Position numbers and translations under genes: made by a program. A stretch of DNA of 64,000 nucleotides from Desertivirga brevis. Lineage in GTDB: Bacteria > Bacteroidota > Bacteroidia > Sphingobacteriales > Sphingobacteriaceae. Location: assembly GCF_017355835.1 (NCBI RefSeq), contig NZ_JAFEWF010000006.1, positions 62,001 to 126,000 of the forward strand. Direction: 5' to 3'. Of this stretch, positions 41,544 through 49,712 are shown one piece after another (positions within the stretch are counted from its first letter, which is position 1; the number at the start of each line of letters is the position of its first letter). The notes beneath the pieces were generated by a model that was given only the letters and a program-made list of their open reading frames with translations, made no database searches and had not been told where the DNA came from.

Positions 41544-42119
41544 ATGCTTATGTTTGAAGATAATAAAGGTTTAGTTTTCATTGTGGACATTAGCGGTTAT
41601 TCACAATTTATCAGAGAAATAAGTCCATCAGAAGGGATTTCGGTTATTCGCCATTTATTAAAAGGAATAATTGAATCTAATTATCTTTCTTTTAAAATAT
41701 CAGAAATAGAAGGTGATGCTATTTTATTTTATCATTTGGGTACACCGCCTTCAGTAACAGACGTGTTACAACAGTTTGCCCAAATGCGTAATTCTTTCAA
41801 AAAAATCCTCGGCCACTACCGTTTGAAATTTCCTGACATTTATGAACTAGATCTGAAAGCAATAGCCCACTACGGACACATGGTAGAATTTGAAATAGAC
41901 CGTTTTTGTAAGCTCTATGGTAATATCCTGATAGATGCACATCGCTTATTAAAAAATAGTGTGCCTTCTAATGCCTACGTACTGTTAACTACTGATTATT
42001 TAGAACAGATGGGTGACTCTCCTTTAGATCATAGTACTACATATGGCACACATCAATGCGATATTTATGATGTAGGACCGCTTTGCTACACGTATTTTCC
42101 TTTTAACGATTTAAAATGA
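41544..42119 (+). CDS. DUF2652 protein, class III nucleotidyl-cyclase-like
   Basis: A 191-residue protein. The opening GLVFIVDISGYSQFIREI and the later ISEIEGDAILFYHLG mimic the metal-binding strands of class III cyclases (Asp17 and Asp59 as candidate metal ligands), a pattern of DUF2652. The substrate-specifying residues are not clear, so catalytic activity is doubtful. A second start ATG at 41550 is possible. It is the last gene before the right direct repeat and lies with a cNMP-type regulator, a suggestive pairing. Confidence 0.65.
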   Translation: MLMFEDNKGLVFIVDISGYSQFIREISPSEGISVIRHLLKGIIESNYLSFKISEIEGDAILFYHLGTPPSVTDVLQQFAQMRNSFKKILGHYRLKFPDIYELDLKAIAHYGHMVEFEIDRFCKLYGNILIDAHRLLKNSVPSNAYVLLTTDYLEQMGDSPLDHSTTYGTHQCDIYDVGPLCYTYFPFNDLK

Positions 42120-42602
42120 AGATAAGAACCTCTCACTTCAGGCAAAGTTGTTTTGGCAACTGCGGAAAAGTTTCATCTTCACTGCGCTTGGGAAAGAAAT
42201 CGGTTTTCTATTGATTTTACTAAGGAGAAAAACTGCTTGAATATAGTGTTTATCAACACCGAGTATACGAATCCCAGCAGGATCACAAGAGGCGTCAAAA
42301 AGGCGCCTTTTTGCGTTTATAGTCTCTTCGTTCTCAGCAGTTAGGGATTAATGACCAAGCGGAACATTTGCGAAATAGTCAACTATAGCATAGATTTAAT
42401 TAAAAGAAAGGTCAGATTTATCATTTTTATTCAAGCTCCGGAAGAATTAATTTATTTTTTTCATAGCTTCCGCTATAAATTCCTGTGTTAAGTCAGTTAA
42501 TAGGAATATACAATTGCTTCTTATAGATGTTAATCTTTTGCTTGCATTTGCCAATTGGCACAATTTCAGAACAGGAATACTAACAGGTAAACAATTATAC
42601 AA
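42120..42602. other. Gene-poor interval carrying the right direct repeat
   Basis: Holds the 97-base attR-like repeat at 42268-42364. Before it are 148 bases with no recognised function; after it are about 240 AT-rich bases up to the aldo/keto reductase. A small frame at 42153-42344 runs into the repeat and is not supported. Confidence 0.6.
42268..42364 (+). repeat. Right direct repeat (tRNA-Lys 3' end plus terminator), putative attR
   Basis: 97 bases matching 39191-39289. It keeps only the last 18 bases of the tRNA; a G-to-A change in the acceptor segment would break pairing, as expected when no longer selected. The terminator stem is kept with one wobble pair. The distance between the two repeat starts is 3077 bases. 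Confidence 0.85.
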
Positions 42603-43592
42603 ATGACTTATAACGCAGCAGCGAACCGGTACGCGGAAATGGAATACCGCCGATGTGGTAATTCAGGGCTAAAGTTATCAGCCTTTTCTCTTGGCTTATG
42701 GCATAATTTCGGCTTTGTTAACAATTTTGAAAATGCCCGGAACCTTTTAAAAACGGCCTTTGACCATGGAATAACTCACTTTGATCTTGCCAATAACTAC
42801 GGGCCTCCATATGGTTCTGCAGAAGCGAACTTCGGGAAAATACTTGATTTGGATTTTCGCCAGTACAGGGATGAACTGATCATTTCTACTAAAGCAGGCT
42901 ATGATATGTGGGAAGGACCCTATGGGAACTGGGGCTCAAAAAAATATCTTGTTGCTAGTTTGAACCAAAGTCTGAAGCGTATGAACCTTGACTATGTCGA
43001 TATCTTTTACCATCATCGTCCGGATCCTGAAACTCCCTTAGAGGAAACGATGTCTGCACTCGATCTTATCGTTCGTCAGGGAAAGGCCTTATATGTTGGT
43101 ATTTCAAATTATCGTCCCGAAGAAGCAGCGAAAGCATTTAAAATACTGAAAGAATTAGGAACGCCCTGCCTCATTCATCAGCCCAAATATTCCATGTTCG
43201 ACCGTTGGGTTGAAGATGGACTACTAGATTTACTCGAGCAGGAGGGAGTAGGTTGCATCCCATTTTCACCACTCGCCCAGGGCTTGCTAACGGATAAATA
43301 CCTTCATGGTATACCCGAAGATTCGAGAGTGGCTACGAGCGGTAAATTTCTAAATGAAAGTCACATTACGCCTGATAAGGTAGAAAAGGTTGCCAAACTA
43401 AACGGACTGGCAGAACAGAGAGGGCAAAAATTGGCCCATATGGCTTTGTCATGGCTGCTCAAGGACAGTAGAGTTACTTCTGTTCTTATTGGTTCGAGTA
43501 AGCCCGAGCAAATTGTAGATTCTATTAAAGCCTTACAAAATACTGAGTTCAGCGAAGAAGAGATCAATAGGATAAATGATATTTTAGAATAA
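42603..43592 (+). CDS. Aldo/keto reductase
   Basis: A 329-residue NADPH-dependent TIM-barrel oxidoreductase of the YghZ/Kv-beta-like branch (L-glyceraldehyde 3-phosphate reductase type). Catalytic tetrad candidates are Asp62, Tyr67 in THFDLANNYGPPYGSAE, the Lys of ISTKAGYDMW and the His of IFYHHRPDPETPLEETM. The cofactor loop VLIGSSKPEQIVDSI is near the C-terminus. It lies just right of the repeat-bounded segment; its own transcription unit. Confidence 0.92.
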   Translation: MTYNAAANRYAEMEYRRCGNSGLKLSAFSLGLWHNFGFVNNFENARNLLKTAFDHGITHFDLANNYGPPYGSAEANFGKILDLDFRQYRDELIISTKAGYDMWEGPYGNWGSKKYLVASLNQSLKRMNLDYVDIFYHHRPDPETPLEETMSALDLIVRQGKALYVGISNYRPEEAAKAFKILKELGTPCLIHQPKYSMFDRWVEDGLLDLLEQEGVGCIPFSPLAQGLLTDKYLHGIPEDSRVATSGKFLNESHITPDKVEKVAKLNGLAEQRGQKLAHMALSWLLKDSRVTSVLIGSSKPEQIVDSIKALQNTEFSEEEINRINDILE

Positions 43593-43671
43593 AGATCCGC
43601 ACGAACATACATAGCTCGTGCTATGGGTTCATTGTTCCGGACTTTTTCCGTCTTGTAAAAACTCAGTTGAT

Positions 43672-43921
43672 CCTAAACCTATGGCGAAGGTATTTTCGGT
43701 AGTAAGAAATGTTCGTATTATTAACGTGAAAGGAACCTCTAGATCGGTTGGGGCAATGAAGGGGCTTGAGCAGAGCCCTATCCTTGGAATTAAGTTAAAA
43801 GATTGCGAGATTATAGCCGAACGCGGATTTTCAATAGAGCATGGCTACCAATGTAGATCTGGGCGGTCTGCGCATAAGGGGAGTGACAGGGGAGGCGATT
43901 GTGAAGACGAATGTAAAATAG
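43672..43921 (+). pseudogene. C-terminal remnant of a glycoside hydrolase family 28 protein, frameshifted
   Basis: Frame 1 reads VRNVRIINVKGTSRSVGAMK then GLEQSPILGIKLKDCEIIAE up to GFSIEH. There one extra G at 43843/43844 shifts the frame; the next frame continues ATNVDLGGLRIRGVTGEAIV and stops at 43919-43921. The beta-helix rungs are like the C-terminal part of GH28 polygalacturonase-like proteins. The catalytic two-thirds are absent. It points to loss of a pectin or polysaccharide gene at this place. Confidence 0.7.
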
Positions 43922-44018
43922 CGGAGTTTCCATAACAAAAAGTCTTCCTTACATAAAAGGCACAGCCACAACTAGATCATAAAAATCTACAAAAATTATA
44001 GACTATAGAAAAAGTTCT

Positions 44019-44026
44019 TATTTTTG
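44019..44026 (+). promoter_or_regulatory. Candidate -7 box upstream of the 44.0-kb gene
   Basis: TATTTTTG matches TAnnTTTG exactly but only eight bases separate it from the ATG, so the leader would be nearly absent. Confidence 0.35.
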
Positions 44027-44034
44027 AGGCTGTT

Positions 44035-44682
44035 ATGAGAACTTTTACCATCGCCATCCTCTTTGCTCTCCCCCTGATAGGGGCAGCCCAAACAAAGCTT
44101 CTCTTGCCAGATCTGCTGAAGCAGGGAAAGCTTGAAGTGTATCATCGCCAGATCAGCCTTGCTGCTGATGCAAATAAACCAGCAGTTTATCTTGACAGTA
44201 ATGAAGGGGAGGGGATAGCATGGATAAAGGGGCAAACCTTCTCAGAAGGAACTATCGAACTAGATCTTAAGGGGAAAGACGTTTTTCAAAAAAGCTTCCT
44301 GGGCATTGCTTTTCACGGAGCAAATGATTCTACTTACGATGCCATTTATTTCAGGCCTTTCAACTTCAGGACTACTGATTCGGTGAGACGTATTCACGCA
44401 GTACAATATGTTGCTCATCCAACCTATCCCTGGAAAAAACTAAGAGAGGAGCAAAATGCTAAATACGAGAAAGCTGTAGAGCCTTCACCCGATCCCAACC
44501 AATGGTTCCACGCCAGGATCGTAGTAGAAGGTGATATGGTGTCTGTATATGTTAATAACACAAAACAACCCGCAATAAGCGTTAAAAAACTGAACGATCG
44601 ACGCTCTGGAGCAATTGGCCTTTGGGTAGGAGACGGAGCAGATGGCACCTTTGCCAACTTAACGATTAAAGACAAGAAATAA
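44035..44682 (+). CDS. Exported DUF1080/LamG-like protein
   Basis: A 215-residue protein with a signal peptide (residues 1-18, ending GAAQ). The mature part resembles the concanavalin-like DUF1080 fold: GEGIAWIKGQTFSEGTIELDLKG, SFLGIAFHGANDSTYDAIYFRPFNF, QWFHARIVVEGDMVSVYVNN and SGAIGLWVGDGADGTFANLTI. Members bind or cleave carbohydrates; activity here is not assignable. It precedes the FGE-like lipoprotein by 88 bases on the same strand. Confidence 0.8.
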   Translation: MRTFTIAILFALPLIGAAQTKLLLPDLLKQGKLEVYHRQISLAADANKPAVYLDSNEGEGIAWIKGQTFSEGTIELDLKGKDVFQKSFLGIAFHGANDSTYDAIYFRPFNFRTTDSVRRIHAVQYVAHPTYPWKKLREEQNAKYEKAVEPSPDPNQWFHARIVVEGDMVSVYVNNTKQPAISVKKLNDRRSGAIGLWVGDGADGTFANLTIKDKK

Positions 44683-44770
44683 ACGAACGACATTGCTTTC
44701 CCCTGACTCTTATGAGAAGTCGTTTCTGTTCTACTAATGGGATAGGGGTAGGTAACACCATACTTTTTCG

Positions 44771-45862
44771 ATGAAACATTCCATCAACAAAGAAATTAAG
44801 GCCAGCTTTTTAGCCTTTTCCGTTTTCGCCGCCATTTCTTGCGGACAAGCATCCCATTCCCAAACTACTTCAATAAATGGCCAGGAGAGCTCTGCAACCT
44901 CAATGCCTGTTGAAGTTAAAACAGACCCTAAGCATCCCGGGATGGTTTATGTTCCGGCCGGCGAATTTGAACAGGGGGGCGATAACGACCAGGCAGCAGA
45001 GGATGAGTATCCAAAGCATAAGGTTAAACTGAACGCCTTTTGGATCGATGCTACGGAAGTAACGAACGCACAATTTGCTGCATTCGTAAAGGCGACTGGA
45101 TATGTTACCACTGCAGAGAAAAAGCCCGATTGGGAAGAGCTCAGGAAGCAACTGCCCGAGGGTACTCCAAAGCCAGATGAAAGCGTTCTTGTAGCTTCAT
45201 CACTTGTGTTTAAAGCTCCAAAAGAACCTGTTCCTTTGTCTGATTATTCCCAGTGGTGGGAATGGAAAGCAGGGGCAGATTGGAAACATCCGCAGGGACC
45301 CGAATCCACTATAAAAGGCAAGGAAAACTACCCTGTGGTGCATATCTCCTGGTATGATGCCCAGGCATATGCGAAGTGGGCAGGAAAACGCCTCCCAACA
45401 GAAGCAGAATGGGAGTATGCTGCCAGGGGTGGTCTAAAAAATAACATCTATCCTTGGGGAAACCAACAGGTGAACGAAGGCAAGCCGAGAGCGAACTTTT
45501 GGCAGGGGCACTTCCCTGATAAGAACACCCAGGTTGATCAGTTCTACACTGCAGCTCCTGTAAGGTCATTCGCTGCCAATAATTATGGATTGTATGATAT
45601 GGCCGGAAATGTATGGGAATGGACAGCCGATCTTTATAATAATAAATACTATGATGAAGTGCGGAACGGCGTTAACAACCCTAAAGGTCCTGCAAAAAGT
45701 TATGATCCGGACGAGCCTACTGCCTCCATACGGGTAATGAAAGGTGGCTCCTTTCTATGCAATGATTCCTACTGCTCAGGGTACAGGGTAGCCCGAAGAA
45801 TGAAGAGTACCGAAGACAGTAGTATGGAGCATCTCGGTTTCCGTTGCGTAAGCGATAAGTAA
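44771..45862 (+). CDS. Formylglycine-generating enzyme family lipoprotein
   Basis: A 363-residue protein with a lipobox ending AAISCGQ, hence an exported lipoprotein. The rest is the FGE-sulfatase fold: MVYVPAGEFEQGGDND, AFWIDATEVTNAQFAAFVKATGY, HISWYDAQAYAKWAGKRLPTEAEWEYAARGG, MAGNVWEWTADLY and the C-terminal GGSFLCNDSYCSGYR. The two cysteines (Cys330, Cys335) match the active-site pair of true FGEs that oxidise sulfatase cysteine to formylglycine. No sulfatase gene is in the window. Confidence 0.92.
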   Translation: MKHSINKEIKASFLAFSVFAAISCGQASHSQTTSINGQESSATSMPVEVKTDPKHPGMVYVPAGEFEQGGDNDQAAEDEYPKHKVKLNAFWIDATEVTNAQFAAFVKATGYVTTAEKKPDWEELRKQLPEGTPKPDESVLVASSLVFKAPKEPVPLSDYSQWWEWKAGADWKHPQGPESTIKGKENYPVVHISWYDAQAYAKWAGKRLPTEAEWEYAARGGLKNNIYPWGNQQVNEGKPRANFWQGHFPDKNTQVDQFYTAAPVRSFAANNYGLYDMAGNVWEWTADLYNNKYYDEVRNGVNNPKGPAKSYDPDEPTASIRVMKGGSFLCNDSYCSGYRVARRMKSTEDSSMEHLGFRCVSDK

Positions 45863-45923
45863 AAAAATTACCATGTGTTCTGAAATTTGAACATCGGAAA
45901 ACAAAATACCTTGTTTCCACTAT

Positions 45924-45931
45924 TAGATTTG
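45924..45931 (+). promoter_or_regulatory. Candidate -7 box for the 46-kb SDR gene
   Basis: TAGATTTG matches TAnnTTTG exactly, 23 bases before the ATG at 45955. Confidence 0.45.
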
Positions 45932-45954
45932 TCGGACGACAACGCAAAATAATT

Positions 45955-46671
45955 ATGGAATCTCTAAAAGATAAAATAGCACTGGTAACCGGTGCCGGAA
46001 AAGGCATCGGTAAAGCCATCGCAATAGCCCTTGCAAACGAAGGAGCTCATGTAGGCTTGATTGCCCGTACAGAAAGTGACATTGCTGCCGTAGCACAAGA
46101 GATCTCGGCTCTGGGATTAAAAAGCGCTTATGCTACAGCAGATATCAGTAATCGTACTGAAGTTGAGGCTGCCGTGAATAAGATCCAGTCGGAATTAGGA
46201 AACGTAGACATCCTTATCAATAATGCCGGAACAGGAACCTTTGGTAAATTCCTCGAGCTGGAACCAGAAGTTTGGGAAAACCAGGTAAAAGTAAACCTAT
46301 TCGGAGTTTACTATGCTACAAGGGCTGTATTGCCTCAGATGATCGAAAGAAAGTCAGGAGATATCGTTAATATCTCGTCCACAGCTGGAAAAACCGGTAG
46401 CCCGATAACCAGTGCCTACAGTGCGTCAAAGTTCGGCGTGTTCGGTCTTTCAGAAAGCCTGATGCAGGAAGTGAGGAAACACAACATTCGCGTAACAGCC
46501 CTGGCTCCAAGCACTGTGGTTACCGACCTTGCTTACAGCGCTAACCTCATTAACGGTGATCCGGAAAGAGTAATGCATCCCGAGGATTTCGCAGAGTTCA
46601 TCATAGGCCATTTGAAGTTGAACAGACGGGTATTCGTAAAAGAAGCAAGCTTGTTCTCAACCAACCCGTAG
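45955..46671 (+). CDS. SDR-family oxidoreductase (FabG-like)
   Basis: A 238-residue 3-ketoacyl-ACP-reductase-like SDR. TGAGKGIGKAIA binds NADPH; NNAG in VDILINNAGTGTF; catalytic Ser in IVNISSTAGKTGS and Tyr-x3-Lys in AYSASKFGVFG. A lone gene; Bacteroidetes commonly carry many such copies, so the substrate is unknown. Confidence 0.92.
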   Translation: MESLKDKIALVTGAGKGIGKAIAIALANEGAHVGLIARTESDIAAVAQEISALGLKSAYATADISNRTEVEAAVNKIQSELGNVDILINNAGTGTFGKFLELEPEVWENQVKVNLFGVYYATRAVLPQMIERKSGDIVNISSTAGKTGSPITSAYSASKFGVFGLSESLMQEVRKHNIRVTALAPSTVVTDLAYSANLINGDPERVMHPEDFAEFIIGHLKLNRRVFVKEASLFSTNP

Positions 46672-46672
46672 A

Positions 46673-46740
46673 GGATTTACGATTTAGGATTTACGATTTA
46701 CGAATTACGATTTAGGATTTACGATTTCGGAATTACGATT
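46673..46740. repeat. Tandem 7-base units ACGATTT/AGGATTT
   Basis: About nine consecutive units of ACGATTT, AGGATTT, ACGAATT and CGGAATT directly after the SDR stop. Low complexity; similar arrays are common between genes in this phylum. Confidence 0.85.
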
Positions 46741-46885
46741 GGACTTGCTTCCAGTCAGCCTGAACGCGTTCTGCTTAAACTATTCGTAGAGTCAACCGAA
46801 GCGCCTCTACGGATAGTTTTAGAAAAAGAATGCATAATCCCCCAAATCAGTGTAATCATTAATAATCGGTGTAATCCCCACTAAT

Positions 46886-47581
46886 CTAAAATAACCCCTG
46901 CGGACCAAAGCAGACCTTAAATCCTACCGAGGCAACCCCATACATATCCGGGATATTACTAAATGGCGCTCCTTTAGAAGCATCGTTATACCCGTCCAAA
47001 CCTTCGCCGGTAGTAATGTTCAGCTGATAGTTAATGTTAAAGATACAACGTGTATAGCCCCAACGGTCGGTAATGTTAAAGTTCATTCCCGTATTGATCG
47101 GAACCCTTACTCCAATGCTTTTATTCGTACCCGGAAACACATAACCTGTACCCGGCTGCACCCGCACAATATCCCCATCACTGATCGTGTTCTGTATCAC
47201 TCCTAAGCCAACCCCGGTATAGAGGGTCCGGATAGCGTAAAGGAAACCACTACGCTCAAAATCAACAACCTGACCAAGTTGCACCTTTACTCCCAACGAA
47301 GCGGCGTTATAATCATTCTTGAAATACCGTAAGTGCTTATCCGTTTCACGGTCCCCGCCAGAAAGCGTCCCTTTCTGCAATTCGACCCCAATCGACGTAA
47401 AGGGAGTGATATTATAATCGAAGTTAGCTCCGATAGTTGTAGCCAGGCGTTTTTTAGAAAGATCCGCAAAAGCCACGCTCGGTCCGATACTTGCTCCGGC
47501 CGATAATTTGTAATAATTGTACTGACTAAATGCTGTTGAAAATGTTAAACAAGAAATTATTACCAGTAGATACCTTTTCAC
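46886..47581 (-). CDS. Outer-membrane beta-barrel family protein
   Basis: A 231-residue exported protein; signal peptide to about residue 19 (AFSQ). Alternating strands such as YKLSAGASIGPSVAFADL, TIGANFDYNITPFTSIGVELQKG and MYGVASVGFKVCFGPQG at the C-terminus suggest a beta-barrel. No specific family; expression may be independent as neighbours face away. Confidence 0.75.
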   Translation of the reverse strand: MKRYLLVIISCLTFSTAFSQYNYYKLSAGASIGPSVAFADLSKKRLATTIGANFDYNITPFTSIGVELQKGTLSGGDRETDKHLRYFKNDYNAASLGVKVQLGQVVDFERSGFLYAIRTLYTGVGLGVIQNTISDGDIVRVQPGTGYVFPGTNKSIGVRVPINTGMNFNITDRWGYTRCIFNINYQLNITTGEGLDGYNDASKGAPFSNIPDMYGVASVGFKVCFGPQGLF

Positions 47582-47793
47582 AAAAATCCCTTTCTCTTAG
47601 TACTATGTTAGATGTGAGGGTTATAACGGGAAGAACTTGAGAAGGTTACAGGCAATTTAAACTCGGATGGTAATAAGTGCCCGGTATTAGTGTTCATTTG
47701 CGGCTCTGCGAATTTCACTGGAAACCTACACTGACACCCGGGCTTTGGCCGTTCTGAAAGAAAACTAGGCCTGGCCTTATTGGTAAAAAGCTA
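47582..47793. other. Upstream region of the barrel gene
   Basis: About 210 bases between two minus-strand genes; no feature recognised. Confidence 0.4.
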
Positions 47794-47985
47794 TCAGGCT
47801 GGCCGGACACTTAAGGGAGCAGAAGATCTTTTGGCAGGCCGTCTACGCATAATTTCCCAACTGTTAAAGAGCAAGCCCTTTGTCTTAACTTGTTTCAATT
47901 GACAAGCGTCACAAACTCTCAGCCGCTTTTCCGGATTATAAAGCCAGTAATGAAGCCCGAGGTTACAACGATGAATTTTAAACAT
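47794..47985 (-). CDS. Small putative zinc-ribbon protein, 63 aa
   Basis: Residues 6-31 hold CNLGLHYWLYNPEKRLRVCDACQ, a C-x4-H ... C-x2-C pattern that may bind zinc. The rest is basic with an Arg/Pro-rich tail. Short and isolated, so coding status is probable rather than certain. Confidence 0.5.
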   Translation of the reverse strand: MFKIHRCNLGLHYWLYNPEKRLRVCDACQLKQVKTKGLLFNSWEIMRRRPAKRSSAPLSVRPA

Positions 47986-48237
47986 ATATGAAGTAAATGT
48001 TAATATAAGGTGTTTTATATGTCTTTGTTTTTCAAATGTCTCCGATAATTTAGAAAACCTTACTTCTCATCATTTTGGAGGTCTTCAAAAGCATTTGTGA
48101 TAAACAATACGCCATTAAAGGGCAAAACGTTACAAAGAACTAAATGTCAACCCTATTATCCATACATAATAGCAAAGGCAGGGCACCCAAAGGAGCCCTG
48201 CCTCATTATCATAATTTCTTCCTGTATCGTTTATTTG
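47986..48237. other. Interval with a terminator hairpin
   Basis: AT-rich, holds the hairpin 48177-48202 and otherwise nothing recognised. Confidence 0.5.
48177..48202 (-). terminator. Hairpin downstream of the beta-helix lipoprotein gene
   Basis: GGCAGGGC (48177-48184) pairs perfectly with GCCCTGCC (48195-48202) with a 10-base loop. U-run is short. Probably a terminator of the minus-strand gene. Confidence 0.7.
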
Positions 48238-49263
48238 CTATCCGCAATTATTACTAACAGTCGCGTAGCTACCTGAACCAGAAACTGAAGTTCCTGAGTT
48301 GTTACAGCCCGCTTTAACAGAACAATTAGCCACATTTTCAAGCCAGATACCAATGTTGGTACAACCTGTGATCCTGGCGTTGTTCAAATGACAGTTGTTA
48401 CTTCCGCTAAGTACAAAGTATCCGCGACCACACTGATCAGCGTTTAACATCTCTGTTGTTACCCTGCTACAGCTATTCGCCAAGCGCAAACCCGCATAAC
48501 CGCCATTGTAACTGCAACGGTAGGCAGTTACGGTTCCAAGAGTACCATTAATGGTTTTATTTAGCAGTACTCCGCACTCGCCCATATTCCTTGCTACAAG
48601 TCCATACCCTTTGAATCCATCTACGCTGTAAGTTTCAAGACCGTGACTGCTTCCATTTTCAAACCGGCAGTCCTGAATGTGCACCCTGTACACCCAACGA
48701 CCTTCTTCGTACGGACGGCTAGGGTGGCTGTCGATCCGGATACCAATGCTACCGCCAAAGATCCTTACATTCTGGATATAGATATCACTTGCTCTACTGG
48801 TACGGATACCCATATTGGTATTGTTATTCAGGATCATGTCATAGATCTTGATACCACCAGTTCCATCACGGTAAAATCCATAACCTGTGTGATTCTTGTT
48901 AAATGTAACATTATGACAATACAAGGTTAGGCCTGGTTGAAGGTTGATCTGGGAGGATAATGTTCCTCCTACCAAAACGTGAACTTCACGGTTACCTGTT
49001 CCAATACAATTGTTAATGGCTGTCGCCAGACTACTTGTGGTGCCCTGATCTACATTGTTAACACGCCAGATAAAGTTGCTGCCCGAAGCCCTTACCTCAT
49101 TTACATAGGCCGAAACAGTGGCCGAATTTTTACTGTTCGCCGAATTAACAGCTTCTTCTTCTTTTAAAGGATTGTCTTGTTTGCTGCAACTTGTAATTAC
49201 GATTGCTGCAGCAAGGGCTGCAAACTTCAGGAGGGTACCTCCAAGTAAGGTGTTTCTTTTCAT
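48238..49263 (-). CDS. Right-handed beta-helix lipoprotein
   Basis: A 341-residue lipoprotein; lipobox VITSCSK near residue 26. From about residue 60 it has a low-complexity spacer and then repeated beta-helix turns: GGIKIYDMILNNNTNMGIRTSRASDIYIQNVRIFGGSIGIRIDS, GLETYSVDGFKGYGLVARNM, VANCSVKAGCNNSGTS. The fold is that of pectate-lyase-like or other polysaccharide-active proteins, but no catalytic triad is recognised. It is probably surface-exposed and may belong to the same carbohydrate module as the upstream hybrid regulator. Confidence 0.85.
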   Translation of the reverse strand: MKRNTLLGGTLLKFAALAAAIVITSCSKQDNPLKEEEAVNSANSKNSATVSAYVNEVRASGSNFIWRVNNVDQGTTSSLATAINNCIGTGNREVHVLVGGTLSSQINLQPGLTLYCHNVTFNKNHTGYGFYRDGTGGIKIYDMILNNNTNMGIRTSRASDIYIQNVRIFGGSIGIRIDSHPSRPYEEGRWVYRVHIQDCRFENGSSHGLETYSVDGFKGYGLVARNMGECGVLLNKTINGTLGTVTAYRCSYNGGYAGLRLANSCSRVTTEMLNADQCGRGYFVLSGSNNCHLNNARITGCTNIGIWLENVANCSVKAGCNNSGTSVSGSGSYATVSNNCG

Positions 49264-49712
49264 TATTTAGATAATTGGTTTATAATCTGCCTACTCTTAA
49301 GATTTTCAGCTTCCTCTTTTATAAACGTGACTTAGAACCACTAGCTGGGTCAGGTTATGATGATGTCGTTATTACAGGTGGCAATTCTGATCAGACGCGA
49401 CCCGTTTTTTAATTTTCCAATTGGTTCTTTTGACTCTCAATCCCAGCTTAATATATCTTGGTCAGTTATATACAATATAATGTGTTTTGTCTTAGTTTAA
49501 CCTCTTGCAGGTCTCTTTGACATATTGTAAAGGTGAGGTTTACGAGGTCAAAATAGCGAGTAGTTTCGTTCGGAATAGGGGATACAGGCGTTCAAAAGTG
49601 TGCGTTAAACATAACATAAAGGCATTTTTTTCTCCAAAAAGCATTTTTCATACTGACATCCACAAATTTCATATTTGGATATTGGCCATACGGGATTGGG
49701 CAGAACCTGGGC
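49264..49712. other. Interval between beta-helix gene and hybrid regulator
   Basis: 450 bases. The first 150 hold a small plus-strand frame with a protein-like C-terminus (49275-49412); the rest is AT-rich with no recognised signal. Confidence 0.5.
49275..49412 (+). CDS. Candidate small peptide (45 aa), LAGSG-type C-terminus
   Basis: A TTG-started frame ending RDLEPLAGSGYDDVVITGGN followed by SDQTRPVF. The C-terminal half has a balanced, protein-like composition and a LAGSG motif that recalls small secreted or peptide-like proteins seen in Bacteroides, Prevotella and Sphingobacteria. No conventional start is in frame (a stop lies directly upstream), so it may be a fragment. Opposite strand to both neighbours. 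Confidence 0.35.
   Translation: MVYNLPTLKIFSFLFYKRDLEPLAGSGYDDVVITGGNSDQTRPVF

Noticed and set aside
42153..42344. 63-aa frame before and across the right direct repeat
   Set aside because: It ends within the duplicated tRNA tail and terminator, so it is an artefact of the junction.
43618..43935. Intact 105-aa gene
   Set aside because: The N-terminal part is not similar to anything and the last 30 residues are the wrong frame; the frameshifted GH28 tail explains it better.
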